A stretch of DNA of 64,000 nt from Pelistega europaea (lineage in GTDB: Bacteria > Pseudomonadota > Gammaproteobacteria > Burkholderiales > Burkholderiaceae_B). The DNA is taken from the NCBI RefSeq assembly GCF_013133775.1, contig NZ_JABGBO010000003.1, positions 1-64,000 of the forward strand. Direction: 5' to 3'. The translations under genes were made by a program, and so were the position numbers. The notes below the pieces were generated by a model, which was not told where the DNA came from, did no database searches, and saw only the letters and a list, made by a program, of their open reading frames with translations. This document shows, piece by piece, positions 1 to 10,174 of this stretch; within the stretch, counting starts at the first letter, position 1, and the number at the start of each line of letters is the position of its first letter.

Positions 1-96
1 TACATTCATTACTATAATCATGAACGTATTCATACTAAACTAAGAGGACTGCCTCCTGTTCAATACAGATTACAGTCCTCTAATACTACTTCTTAA
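1..96 (+). CDS. IS3-family transposase OrfB, C-terminal end (partial)
   Basis: Reading frame 1 is open from the window edge to a TAA at 94-96. It encodes the characteristic tail of an IS3-family DDE transposase: YIHYYNHERI followed by GLPPVQYRLQ, the family pattern YI-x-YYN-x-x-R-I ... GLSPVQYR-x-Q. The catalytic DDE residues would lie upstream, outside the window. A terminal-repeat-like sequence begins just after the stop, which fits the 3' end of orfB abutting the right end of the element. Whether the full element is intact cannot be judged here. Confidence 0.85.
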   Translation, partial: YIHYYNHERIHTKLRGLPPVQYRLQSSNTTS

Positions 97-127
97 TTAA
101 ACTGTCCAAGTTTATGGGGTCAGTTCA
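1..127 (+). mobile_element. Right end of an IS3-family insertion sequence
   Basis: The orfB tail is followed at about 102-127 by a sequence that reads, on the minus strand from 127 inward, TGAACTGACCCC then ATAAACTTGGACAG. This resembles the terminal inverted repeats of IS150-type IS3 elements. The outer boundary near 127 is inferred from that resemblance; the left end and any target duplication are outside the window. The A+T-rich bases 128-309 after it hold no gene or clear motif that I can support. Confidence 0.7.
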
Positions 128-309
128 GTATGGTGGGGTAGTTTTTCCTGACTGCATACCCTCTTTTTTCCCTTTAAAAACAAAGTCTTAAAAATAGGTT
201 TCCCAAAAATTTTTAAAACTCAAAAGTTACCCTCGTAATTCCGAGTATTTTGCTAGGTTTTTAAAGAGAATTTTCTACAAATCAGCGCATTCTCAAAATG
301 ACCTACATT

Positions 310-546
310 TCAAAAATGCCTCCTCGTTATACTTATAAAACCATCAAAAAGAAAGTCTCCTGCACACAAGTCTCCTACCACTTTGCTATTCACCTCCGAT
401 AACAAACATGGAGATGCTAAGGAGTCTATTCCTAGTGGACTTATTTTCTCACAAGAAATCTTCGCAATAAAAACAAGTCCACTTGAATCATCCAATCTCG
501 CTATAGAATGCTCATCCCAAAAAGGACAAGCATTCCCGCGGCACAT
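310..546 (-). CDS. Small hypothetical protein downstream of gcvP
   Basis: A 78-codon frame opens with ATG 7 bases after the gcvP stop, with a possible GAGG 12 bases upstream of the ATG. The product has five cysteines, ordinary composition, no signal peptide and no membrane segment, and I recognise no family. If real it would be the last gene of the glycine-cleavage transcript. It could equally be a chance frame in the gap between the gcv operon and the IS element. Nothing else in 128-553 looks coding. Confidence 0.3.
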   Translation of the reverse strand: MCRGNACPFWDEHSIARLDDSSGLVFIAKISCEKISPLGIDSLASPCLLSEVNSKVVGDLCAGDFLFDGFISITRRHF

Positions 547-553
547 AACGACT

Positions 554-3424
554 TTACGCCTCGTAATCCTCTACTGGAGGGCAAGTGCAGATAAGGTTAC
601 GGTCACCATAAGCATTATCCACGCGAGCCACTGGACTCCAATATTTTTTCAATGGATCCAAACCAGCTGGGTAAGCAGCATCTTTACGAGAGTATGGGTG
701 ATTCCACTCTTCTACCAATAGGCTTTCTGCTGTATGAGGAGCGTTCTTCAATGCATTGTCATTAGCATCAATCTCGCCTTTCTCAATTTGCTCAATTTCT
801 TTACGGATGGCAATCATAGCATCAATAAAGCGATCAAGCTCGGCTTTGCCTTCAGATTCTGTTGGCTCAACCATCAAAGTACCTGCTACAGGGAAACTCA
901 TCGTAGGCGCATGGAAACCAAAGTCAATTAAGCGTTTAGCCACGTCATCGACTGTTACGCCAGTGCTATCTTTGATTGGACGTAAATCAAGAATACACTC
1001 ATGTGCAACACGACCGTTACGACCGCTATAAAGCACTGGATAGTAAGGAGCTAAGCGTGTTGCGATATAGTTTGCATTTAGCAATGCAACTTGTGTCGCT
1101 TTACGTAAACCTTCTGCTCCCATCAACGCAATGTATACATAAGAAATAGGAAGAATGCTCGCAGAACCAAAAGGACCTGAAGACACTGGACCATTTGCCC
1201 CTTCTGGCAAGTTACCTTGCTCATCAACAATACCAGGTAAGTACGGAGCTAAGTGTTCGCGTACACCGATCGGTCCCATACCTGGGCCGCCACCACCATG
1301 AGGAATGCAGAATGTTTTGTGAAGGTTCAAGTGAGACACGTCAGAACCAAATTTACCTGGTTTTGCTAAACCAACCAAGGCATTCATATTGGCACCATCA
1401 AGGTAAACTTGTGCACCTGCTGCATGAACTAATTCACAAATTTCTACGATACGCTCTTCAAATACACCATGTGTAGATGGGTAAGTAATCATAAAGGCAG
1501 CAACACGATCACCAAACTCTGCCAATTTGGCTTTCAAATCCTCAACATCAACGTTACCGTTGGCATCTGATGCAACCACTTTAATATCCATACCAGCTAA
1601 AGCTGCTGATGCTGGGTTAGTACCATGCGCAGAAGCAGGAATTAGGCAAAGATTACGTTGCTCTTGACCATTGGCTTTATGGTAAGCACGGATGGCTAAA
1701 AGACCAGCATATTCACCCTGTGCACCAGAGTTAGGTTGCAAGCTGATTGCATCGTAACCGGTAATTTCACATAAGGCTTGACTTAAGCGCTCAAACAACA
1801 TTTCATAACCAGCCGCCTGATCATCAGGAGCAAATGGATGAATATTGGCAAATTGAGGCCATGTGATAGGAATCATCTCGGCTGTTGCATTTAACTTCAT
1901 GGTGCAAGAGCCTAATGGAATCATCGTACGATCTAATGCCAAGTCTTTATCCGCCAAGTTGCGCAAATAGCGGAGCATATCTGTTTCAGAGCTAACGCTA
2001 GAGAATACTGGATGAGTCAAAATCGCACTTTGACGAGCTAAGTTGGCAGGAACAGCAATATCTGCCGCTTTATCGGCTAAATCATTAATATCGATTGTCT
2101 CTTTGCCTAATGCCTCCGCAACAATGTCTACCAATTCTTGAACATCGAATAGTGACACTGTTTCATCTAAAGAAATTGCAACACTAGTCTCACTAACATT
2201 ACGCAAGTTAATACCATATGAGAGTGCAGTTTCAAGAACAGCTGGTGCTTTATCAGACTCAAGTTGTAAAGTGTCGAAGAAAGTTTTGTTTACGACTTTA
2301 ACACCTAATTTCTCTAATGCTTCACGCAATAATACAGTGCTAGAGTAAATACGCTCGGCAATTTTACGTACACCTGAGGCACCATGATAAACCGCAAACA
2401 TACTCGCCATTACTGCTAGTAACACTTGTGCGGTACAAATATTAGAAGTTGCCTTTTCACGGCGGATATGTTGTTCACGAGTTTGTAAAGCTAAACGTAG
2501 AGCTTTTTTCCCTTGTGCATCAACAGATACACCGACTAAACGACCTGGCATAGTACGTTTAAGTGCATCTTTACACGCCATATAACCAGCGTGTGGACCA
2601 CCAAAACCAAAAGGCACACCAAAGCGTTGGGCGCTACCAATAGCAATATCAGCACCCCATTCACCAGGTGCTTTAAATAAGGCTAGAGCTAACAAATCAG
2701 CCGCCGCTACCACAATCGCACCTTGTGCATGAGCTTGTTCAGCGATGGTAGAGTAGTCTTCTACGCTACCTAATGATTGAGGGTATTGTAAAAGCACACC
2801 AAAGCACTCTGGTAGACCTGCTGCCTCATCACCGACAACAACGTCCAATCCTAAAGGCTCTGCACGTGTACGCACCACTTCAATCGTTTGAGGGTGAGCG
2901 TGTTTAGAAACAAAGAAAACATTGCTCTTAGATTTAGAGCTACGGCGTGCTAATGTCATCGCCTCAGCTGCTGCTGTACCCTCATCTAGTAAGGAAGCAT
3001 TGGCAATATCCAAACCTGTTAAGTCTGTAATCATGGTCTGGAAGTTTAATAACGCTTCTAAACGACCTTGAGAAATTTCTGGTTGGTAAGGGGTATAAGC
3101 AGTATACCAAGCTGGATTCTCAAGAATATTGCGAAGAATCACGTTAGGTGTATAAGTACCGTAATAACCTTGACCGATATAGCTACGGAAAACCTGGTTG
3201 TTTTCAGCAATCTCACGCAACTCAGCAAGAATATCTGCTTCAGTCGCTGGAGCATCTAAGTCCAAATTGTTTTTAAGAAGAATATTGGTTGGTACGATTT
3301 GCTCAACCAATGCCTCTAATGAATCAGCTCCAACCACTTTAAGCATCTCTGCTTGTTCTGCATCGTTGGGACCAATATGACGACCGATAAATTCTTCTGT
3401 CTGTTCGATATGTGTGTGCAACAT
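554..3424 (-). CDS. gcvP: Glycine dehydrogenase (decarboxylating), P-protein of the glycine cleavage system
   Basis: The 956-residue product has the length of single-chain P-proteins (fused P1 and P2 halves). It catalyses PLP-dependent decarboxylation of glycine and passes the aminomethyl group to the lipoyl arm of GcvH in the cytosol. The C-terminal half carries the PLP lysine in [19 protein letters not shown] near residue 702, with the glycine-rich loop after it. The N-terminal start [18 protein letters not shown] is typical of the family. It lies 35 bases downstream of gcvH on the same strand, so the order gcvT-gcvH-gcvP is the usual proteobacterial operon. No damage is visible. Confidence 0.97.
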   Translation of the reverse strand: MLHTHIEQTEEFIGRHIGPNDAEQAEMLKVVGADSLEALVEQIVPTNILLKNNLDLDAPATEADILAELREIAENNQVFRSYIGQGYYGTYTPNVILRNILENPAWYTAYTPYQPEISQGRLEALLNFQTMITDLTGLDIANASLLDEGTAAAEAMTLARRSSKSKSNVFFVSKHAHPQTIEVVRTRAEPLGLDVVVGDEAAGLPECFGVLLQYPQSLGSVEDYSTIAEQAHAQGAIVVAAADLLALALFKAPGEWGADIAIGSAQRFGVPFGFGGPHAGYMACKDALKRTMPGRLVGVSVDAQGKKALRLALQTREQHIRREKATSNICTAQVLLAVMASMFAVYHGASGVRKIAERIYSSTVLLREALEKLGVKVVNKTFFDTLQLESDKAPAVLETALSYGINLRNVSETSVAISLDETVSLFDVQELVDIVAEALGKETIDINDLADKAADIAVPANLARQSAILTHPVFSSVSSETDMLRYLRNLADKDLALDRTMIPLGSCTMKLNATAEMIPITWPQFANIHPFAPDDQAAGYEMLFERLSQALCEITGYDAISLQPNSGAQGEYAGLLAIRAYHKANGQEQRNLCLIPASAHGTNPASAALAGMDIKVVASDANGNVDVEDLKAKLAEFGDRVAAFMITYPSTHGVFEERIVEICELVHAAGAQVYLDGANMNALVGLAKPGKFGSDVSHLNLHKTFCIPHGGGGPGMGPIGVREHLAPYLPGIVDEQGNLPEGANGPVSSGPFGSASILPISYVYIALMGAEGLRKATQVALLNANYIATRLAPYYPVLYSGRNGRVAHECILDLRPIKDSTGVTVDDVAKRLIDFGFHAPTMSFPVAGTLMVEPTESEGKAELDRFIDAMIAIRKEIEQIEKGEIDANDNALKNAPHTAESLLVEEWNHPYSRKDAAYPAGLDPLKKYWSPVARVDNAYGDRNLICTCPPVEDYEA

Positions 3425-3459
3425 GTCTTTTTCCTAAATTTTTTCAGAAAACCTATAAA

Positions 3460-3834
3460 TTAGCCTTGAGAAGCAGAATAATCAGCTGCGCTCATCAAGC
3501 CATCAAGATCAGCTGGGTTAGCTGGTTTGATTTTGAAAATCCAGTTAGCGTATGCGTCTTCGTTAATTAATGCTGGATTATCTTCTAGTGCTGTATTGAA
3601 CTCAACGATTTCACCCGCTACAGGAGCATAGATATCAGAAGCAGCTTTTACAGACTCAACTACAGCCGCTGTATCACCAGCAGCAACAGTATCACCTACA
3701 TTAACATCACCAACAAACACTAAATCACCTAATTGGTCTTGTGCATCATCAGTAATACCAACTAAACAAACATCACCGTCTTGCAAAATCCATTCGTGTG
3801 ATTCAGTATATTTACGATCTTCAGGTAGACTCAT
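3460..3834 (-). CDS. gcvH: Glycine cleavage system H protein (lipoyl carrier)
   Basis: The 124-residue protein matches the normal GcvH size. The lipoylated lysine is K63 in the conserved VVESVKAASD, and the start ESHEWI is a family hallmark. It shuttles the aminomethyl intermediate from GcvP to GcvT and dihydrolipoamide to the L-protein, which is not in this window. A good Shine-Dalgarno (GGAG) precedes the ATG. The 238-base gap to gcvT holds a stem-loop just after the gcvT stop, so gcvH and gcvP may also be transcribed from a promoter inside the gap. Confidence 0.97.
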   Translation of the reverse strand: MSLPEDRKYTESHEWILQDGDVCLVGITDDAQDQLGDLVFVGDVNVGDTVAAGDTAAVVESVKAASDIYAPVAGEIVEFNTALEDNPALINEDAYANWIFKIKPANPADLDGLMSAADYSASQG

Positions 3835-4041
3835 TTTTAACTCCTTAGCGAAAGGCCACGTTGCACACGTGCCATATTCAAAAAACTATTTAAACTTAAA
3901 ACAATATCACCTGCTTTAACAGCAGATAATTTAAAACAAACTCCAAAACCGCATCAGCCCACTTACCTTTTACAAGAAACATTTTTCTAAATAAAAGAAA
4001 AACACTATCGTACGATTTTGTTTTCAAATCTATACTCAAAA

Positions 4042-4065
4042 GCCTAGGTACTTATGCACCTAGGC
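4042..4065 (-). terminator. Stem-loop after gcvT
   Basis: GCCTAGGT at 4042-4049 pairs perfectly with ACCTAGGC at 4058-4065 around an 8-base loop. On the minus strand the hairpin sits 7 bases after the gcvT stop and is followed by TTTTGAG, a weak U-tract. It could terminate part of the gcvT transcript or stabilise its 3' end. The remaining bases up to gcvH (3835-4041) show no other clear feature. Confidence 0.55.
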
Positions 4066-4072
4066 GTTTGGA

Positions 4073-5167
4073 TTACTCCACTAACGCTTTGCCATTGCGA
4101 ACAAAAGGCAATTTAGTCAATACAGCAGGTAACCATTTACCGCGGATTTCCACTTCTACCGCATCTCCGGCTTGTGCACCTTCTGGCATACGCACAAAAC
4201 CAACAGAGAAGCCTAAAGTGGGTGACATAGTACCGCTGGTGATTTCGCCTTCACCGCTGGCACCACGCACTTTCATATGTGCACGTACCACACCACGGTC
4301 TAATAACTTAATGCCTAAGAAAGCATTGCGTGCAGGTGCTGTCTCTAGTACTTTACGACCTACAAAATCACGACTTTCATCTTTGAGGCTGACTGTCCAT
4401 GCCAAACCTGCTTGATAAGGTTGAATTTCTTCATTCATGTCTTGACCATAAAGGTTCATCCCTGCTTCAAGACGTAAAGTATCACGAGCACCTAGGCCGC
4501 AAGGTTGAACGCCTGCAGTAGCTAAATCTTTCCAAAATGCCACTACATCTTCACTCGGCAATACGATTTCAAAGCCATCTTCACCAGTGTAACCAGTACG
4601 TGCAACGATTGTGTTGTTAGGCAATAAAGCCGCTACAAACGGGGTTAAGCCTTCGGATTTTTCTTTCCACTCAGGACGTACTTTCCACACTAATTCACGT
4701 GCTTGAGGACCTTGTACCGCTACCATAGACAAATCGCGACGAGGGGTAATGGTCACATTAAAACCTTCGGCTTGTTTATTCATCCATGCAATGTCTTTTT
4801 CTGCTGTACCTGCATTAACTACAACACGCCATTCTGTTTCGCTAAAGAAATAAGTAATGAGGTCATCCACAATACCAGCTTGCTCATTGAGCATGCAAGA
4901 GTACAAAGCCTTGCCAGGAGTGCCAGTAATTTTGGCCACATCATTGGCAATTAATTTGCGTAAAAACGCATATGCATCAACACCTTTGACATCAACATTC
5001 AACATATGCGATACATCAAACATACCTGCTTTTGTACGAACGGCATGATGCTCTTCGATTTGGGAACCATAGGAGATAGGCATTTCCCAACCACCAAAAT
5101 CAACCATTTTGGCACCAGAATCAAGATGTGCTTGGTAAAGAGCGGTACGATTTAGAGACGATGACAT
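4073..5167 (-). CDS. gcvT: Aminomethyltransferase, T-protein of the glycine cleavage system
   Basis: The 364-residue product has the GcvT length and the folate-binding start region ([17 protein letters not shown], then [11 protein letters not shown]). Near the middle it has the conserved GYTGEDGFE. It transfers the methylene group from the H-protein to tetrahydrofolate and releases ammonia. The ATG is preceded by AAGGGG at good spacing. It is the first gene behind the tandem glycine riboswitch, so glycine availability should set expression of this gene and, by readthrough, of gcvHP. Confidence 0.97.
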   Translation of the reverse strand: MSSSLNRTALYQAHLDSGAKMVDFGGWEMPISYGSQIEEHHAVRTKAGMFDVSHMLNVDVKGVDAYAFLRKLIANDVAKITGTPGKALYSCMLNEQAGIVDDLITYFFSETEWRVVVNAGTAEKDIAWMNKQAEGFNVTITPRRDLSMVAVQGPQARELVWKVRPEWKEKSEGLTPFVAALLPNNTIVARTGYTGEDGFEIVLPSEDVVAFWKDLATAGVQPCGLGARDTLRLEAGMNLYGQDMNEEIQPYQAGLAWTVSLKDESRDFVGRKVLETAPARNAFLGIKLLDRGVVRAHMKVRGASGEGEITSGTMSPTLGFSVGFVRMPEGAQAGDAVEVEIRGKWLPAVLTKLPFVRNGKALVE

Positions 5168-5221
5168 AAAAGCCCCTTAAACAAAAAGGATAAAACAATC
5201 AGCTATCAAAATAACTACTTT

Positions 5222-5440
5222 CTACCCCTCTGTCCGTTTGCCTGAGAGTTTTCATATCACCTTCGGCGTCTGCTATTCAGATCTCTCCAGAGTACCTATT
5301 GCTAAACAACGATGATAATTTAGGGAGCTATACATCGTGCAATAAAGCGATAGTGTGCAGTACCTTTTACCTGAGCGATTATGGGTTTTTACGCCTTCGG
5401 TGGCAGTCTCTCGCCTAAAACGCGGACCACTCTCTCCTGC
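5222..5440 (-). promoter_or_regulatory. Tandem glycine riboswitch upstream of gcvT
   Basis: On the minus strand two glycine-aptamer cores follow each other. The first (about 5440-5358) contains GGAGAGAGTGGTCC, GCGAGAGACTGCCACCGAAGG and CGTAAAAACCC. The second (about 5297-5222) contains CTGGAGAGA, CAGACGCCGAAGG and AAACTCTCAGGCAAACGG. CCGAAGG and the GGAGAGA/CTCTCAGG pairings are hallmarks of the gcvT riboswitch. The second aptamer ends about 55 bases before the gcvT ATG, leaving room for an expression platform. In this class glycine binding usually turns expression on. The likely promoter lies near 5455-5500, where an AT-rich TAAAAT is seen, but I cannot fix it. Confidence 0.92.
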
Positions 5441-5630
5441 ACCTACAAATAGATGTGACTATTTTAATCTATTTTTAGAGTTTTTAATTTTGGGAAATGA
5501 TAGATACACAAAAATGGGGAGAAACCCTAGTGTTTTTTATGCATTAGGATGAGGTTTTATAAAAAAACATCCATCCTAAAAACTGCTATCATAACTTCAA
5601 CTCTTTTTAAAAAAACAACAGGATTTTATT

Positions 5631-6203
5631 ATGCCAATTTCTCAACTTGATGCACATACCGCACTTATCGTTATTGATTTACAAAAATCCATTTCCAAGA
5701 TTCCCACCGTTCACCCTTTTGCGGATGTACTCGCACAATCTTGCCGTTTAGTCCAAACATTTCGAAAACATGGTCTTCCTGTAATACTGGTCAATGTTGT
5801 GGGTAGGGTTCCTGGCAGAGCAGAACAACCATTGGGAGCTGGTTCCATTCCTCCCGAAGAAACTGTCCTGATGCCAGAACTTGATATCCAACCTCAGGAT
5901 TATCTAATTTCTAAAAAAACATGGGGAGCCTTTAGCAATAGTAAACTCAAGGAAATCTTAGTAGCTGAATCGGTTACTCAAGTTGTCATCTGTGGAGTGG
6001 CGACCACAATGGGAGTTGAATCAACTGCTCGCCAAGCAAGTGAATTGGGGTTGAACGTGACACTGGCTATTGATGCAATGACCGACCGTAGTTTAGAAGC
6101 TCACACCAATAGTATCGAGAGAATCTTCCCTCGTCTAGGAGAGACAGGAAGCACGCAAGAGATTATTGAGTGGCTGGAGAAGTGGGGTGAGGGACAAAAT
6201 TAA
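5631..6203 (+). CDS. Isochorismatase-family cysteine hydrolase
   Basis: The 190-residue protein has the catalytic triad of this family: D16 in LIVIDLQKS, a lysine at 95 or 96 in LISKKTWGAF, and C121 in VVICGVATTMGVESTARQA. Members hydrolyse isochorismate, nicotinamide or N-carbamoyl compounds; the substrate here cannot be told from sequence. The gene stands alone on the plus strand, divergent from gcvT. A short AGGA precedes the ATG. Its last 69 bases overlap the tail of a degraded minus-strand frame; this gene is intact, so the overlap is an effect of decay on the other strand. Confidence 0.88.
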   Translation: MPISQLDAHTALIVIDLQKSISKIPTVHPFADVLAQSCRLVQTFRKHGLPVILVNVVGRVPGRAEQPLGAGSIPPEETVLMPELDIQPQDYLISKKTWGAFSNSKLKEILVAESVTQVVICGVATTMGVESTARQASELGLNVTLAIDAMTDRSLEAHTNSIERIFPRLGETGSTQEIIEWLEKWGEGQN

Positions 6204-6713
6204 ATCGTTATCATAATCGTTAACCCACCTCCTCTTTTCAACGCTCATTATAAGTAACCCCATACGAAATGGCATCATAATATAACAAAGAGAGATTATG
6301 AAGAAAGCTAGGCTCTCTACACCAAACCACTTCAAGATAGTTTGTACATCATTCAAAATACTTTTATCCCCTGCGGTGAGGTTTTCAGCAGTTTGCTGCT
6401 GTAGCTTGGTTGCTAAGCCTGCCATCATATCAAGGTAAAAATGCCCTTGCTCATGGATAAAGGTAGACATATCCGCCTTTTTACCAAGCGTGATGGTGTT
6501 AGTCGCAGGATTGTACGAGCCACGAGCAGAAGTGGTTAATTGTTTGAAAGGCTTGCCTTTTAATAAATGAGTGAGTATACTGGATACTGCTTTTGGGTTT
6601 AGCTTACCGTGCGGCTCGGATACTTCAGTATCAGCGGCGGATTCGTTTTCGGCTGAACCCAAAAGTTTTTGTTTTGTCTGTACACTATGCAAATACATCT
6701 GCTGCTTGTTCAT
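6135..6713 (-). pseudogene. 3' fragment of a phage polyvalent protein gene (zincin-like metallopeptidase part)
   Basis: The frame opens with an ATGA overlap with the upstream frame, but its first codons look like a continuation of the same protein. Read upstream of the ATG, this frame gives LVHRD before MNKQQMYLHS, matching the expected chain after VTG in the neighbour, so a single lost base near 6724-6729 split one gene. Residues 85-91 (FIHEQGH) carry an HExxH zinc-peptidase motif. Recognisable sequence ends near residue 134 (about 6311). The rest, down to 6135, is unrelated filler that overlaps the isochorismatase gene. This is a truncated remnant. Confidence 0.7.
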
Positions 6714-9700
6714 ATCACGGTGTACAAGCCAGTGACTATTGTCTCCACCCCCTCAATTCTGACGGGCGCACTAATATATTTACTGCTCGTACGTCCGTGT
6801 TCTGCCGTAGCAACAACAACACCTTTCTCAATCACAGCTGGTACCGCTTCAAAAGCAGATGCTTTAAGTGCATTCATGCCATGCGCCATTGAATCTTTCA
6901 CAGAACGTTCATTCAACGTTACCTTACCTAACTCTGGGCTAATAGCCTGATTTCCTGCCTTATTAAAAATCTCTATTGCCCACTGCCTTAAGCCCTCATT
7001 ATCTTTGAGTGCCGTGCGAGTAACTATCTCATAAACGGGATTTCCTTGAATAACGGCAAACTTCTTGGCTTCCCTATCAAGCAATGTGTGTTGGTGTGAC
7101 TGCGGATACAGAGCGTTGTTTTTTGCAGATTGGTATTGACGTAAGTCTGTATCTGTTTTAACATTGCGGGCGTGAAGGTCAGCATCTGATGTAAAATCCC
7201 GAACCAATTGTAGGCTTATGGTGTTCAGAAATTGCTGGCCTTTTACCTTATCTACATACAATAGGTTGCTAGTTTCCCCTGTTGTTGGGTTACCGTTTAT
7301 CTGCTTCTCTAACCAAGTAGCTGTTCGACCGTGGGCACTAGCAACATCAACTACATCATAGTCTTTTTTATGTTTTTTGACATGGAGGGCTACGATTACA
7401 GGCTCCACGGATTTTCTTTCTACATTGTATTCTTGTAATTCAGTAAGGACTACGAACCCTTTGGGGTTTGTAGACACTGAGCTTGACTTAAAAACAGCAA
7501 TGGGGCTGTTCAGCTGAATAGGAATAGCTTTAACCTCCGAAGCAGTAAGGTTGTGTAGGTTGGTATACTTTCCCTTACCAACACCGAGGCCAACACCCAT
7601 AATCTTCTCAATAACAGATTCATCAATTCGAAAATCTCCAGAGGGTAAACCTAACATAGCAAATACATCGGGGGTTGTACCTAATTTAATTTTCTTGCTA
7701 TTACGCAAATCAATCTTTTTACCATTTGCGATTTCATCAACTGCTTGTGCAAATGCCGAATTTACGTCTTCATCAAGTTGGTAAAGAATGTTAGAATTGT
7801 TTGCATCAAACCTTCCTGTATTTCCCACAGAAGATTTAATCTGTGTTGGGTTTAATGCCATAACTTCTCTGAACAAACCGTCTTGCGTTAAAACTAATAC
7901 ACCATCAAACCCCTTAGACTTAATAGAATCTACCGTTTCACCTGGTGTTGTTTCAAACTCTTTTACAACAAAAGGGTTTCTGATATTCATAAACAGAGGC
8001 ATCACGTTAGCCCCTATTGCTACCTTTTCTCCTGATTCTGACACCATGCTACCGCGTGGATCGTGAATGTCGGTATGGTAGTATGAGTATTCACTAGCAT
8101 CTTCGGGAAAAGCGGTAGCATAAAACCCTTTACCGTACCACCCTGCGTCGTTTAACCCTGTTTTTTCAAAGGTATCAAAATCAGCAGTAGTACCATGGTA
8201 CACCACTAGAGGCTCTCCTGTTCTTGGATTTACCACTTTAGAGGCGTTCGCTGGGTCATTCTCCCAATCGCCAAACCAGGCTTTAAACTCAGGGGTACGC
8301 ACCTGCACATAGAGTTCGTAGGACAACTCAGTACGACCCTCCGCCACCGCTTGCTCGTAGGCTTGACGGTAATTTACCTTTGCGTTATCTTCTTGATAAT
8401 ATTGACTTTCGTCGCTAACAGTGTTAGCATTTTCTCCGTGGAAAGATGCCCGCTCCCGGTTTTGGCCGTAAAGTGTGGGGTCAATATTTGCTTCTAGCAT
8501 TTTCTTGGCATCAGACGTTGAGGGATATTTCCACATTGATACCCCTCGAAAGTCTTTTTTCTTTCTGCTCGCTGTCTCTAAGTACAGCACTACTGCGTCA
8601 TCATACTTCTTCACATAAGCAATTTGTTGATTGCCTTGCTCATCTTTTATATCTGTCCGCACAAAATCATAGTTTTGCACAATATCGGGAATACGTGCTA
8701 AGTCCTCTCTAACAACAGCAATCTGACCTCGTGATGTCTCGTACTCGGAATCCCCGTGGTGATTAAAAATATGTTGAGCCGCATATCCACTAAGCGAATG
8801 CGAATAACCTTTTGTACTAGGCAATACTTCTGCCGTTCTATCTCCTAAATCCGTCCAAAATACCGCACCTTCTTTCGCTTGGGCTGGTCCATCAGGGAAT
8901 AAATGGATAGCATCTTCACCACTCTCCGCATGCACCCAACCACGAGGAGGATTGCTTTTCAATGCTTGATTTAACTCTACCCCCACAGGCTCTCCACCCA
9001 CCACGTTCATCTGGTAGACGTTGAACAATGCTTCTGGTGTCATGTTTAGGCGCTTGGCTGTGGCTGCATACACCGCCCCTGTCAAACTAGCTTGAATCCT
9101 AGCTTGGTCGTTCGTAAATCGTCCTGTAGCGATTAATTGTTGAGTAATGGTATCTTGCACCTTTTGTGCAGACTCTTTAAAACTATCCTCTTGTTCAGCC
9201 TTGGCGGCTTCTTGTTCAAAGTCTGCTTGTAAAAGCTCTTTAGCTTTAGGCGCATACTCTTGCGCTTCAGCTACAGTCATACCGTTAGCATCTACTTTTA
9301 AGTGAGGTAGTAAACTGTCTGCCGTATCAATCTTTGGAGCATAGGCAAAATACTCTGCAGCAGGAATTTTTAAATCTTGTCCTGTCTCTGCAGCAAGCGC
9401 TACTTGTTCTTTAACACTAGGCATAACCTCTGCCATCTTTTCTACCAAGCCTGATTGCGCAAGCACCTCCGCACTAAGATATACGTTCTCTACTCCGCTC
9501 TGGTTGAATACGCTCTGTAAATAGGTTTGAAAAGTTTCAGGGTCTCTCTCCGCCAGCTTAGATTGTCGTGTTGCGTCTGATGTTTGCTTCATCACCTCAC
9601 CCATCACATTAGCTTGATAGGCTTGTAAATCTTTCTTCGCTTTTCTATCTGCGATACGCTGCACAGTATGACCTGCAGAACCTAATATTAAAGTAGAGGT

Positions 9701-10174
9701 AATTGTCGAGATAGCGGTAGATACAGCCCTGTCAGGTCGTTCACTTAGATAATCTTTAAATGTTTTTTCAGGGTTTAATACCGCCCATTCGTTTGCGTCT
9801 TGCAAAATGGTCGCCACTTGTTCGCTAGGGATTTCTGCAGCAAGAGAATTTAAAACAGTCTGATAAAAAGGTGCGCCCTGCTTAAGGTTTTTAAAAAATA
9901 CCATGGCTGGAATACTTTCCGTGGCTACCTCAATAGCAGCTTGTGATGCAGCATAAGGAATAGACTGAATCGGGGTTAAGCCACTATCGCGAGATTGCTT
10001 ATATTCTGCACCTGCCGTTTGCAGACCCATTACCGTTCCAGCTGAAGCAAGGTTAGCTCCTGCATATGCTGCTTTACCACCAACTCCCATGACTAACGAT
10101 CCACCTCCTATGGTTATTGCAATAATACTAGTTTTCAGCTCACGCCCTCGCGTAGAGGGCGACCATTCAACCAC
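6710..10174 (-). pseudogene. Phage-type polyvalent protein, 5'-truncated and fused to a CRISPR repeat
   Basis: A 1154-codon frame encodes a multidomain protein of the kind carried by prophages and plasmids. Residues 20-170 are glycine/alanine-rich and possibly membrane-interacting. Residues 460-550 resemble the PBECR class of nuclease-like domains (QHIFNHHGD, RGQIAVVREDLARIPDIV). Residues 625-800 look like an ADP-ribosyltransferase domain (PEFKAWFGDWEND, VVYHGT, GKGFYAT). Residues 800-985 resemble the MuF C-terminal domain, and 1085-1154 the LPD3 type. Family names are from memory. The first 15 codons are the terminal CRISPR repeat read in reverse (WSPSTRGRELK), so the true 5' part is missing. 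The 3' end is lost to a frameshift near 6728. Confidence 0.7.

Noticed and set aside
383..721. Plus-strand 112-codon frame
   Set aside because: It overlaps the C-terminal coding part of gcvP on the other strand and has no recognisable features.
6135..6310. C-terminal 58 codons of the metallopeptidase fragment
   Set aside because: Composition changes abruptly after GVES and the segment overlaps the intact isochorismatase gene; it is readthrough after a truncation.
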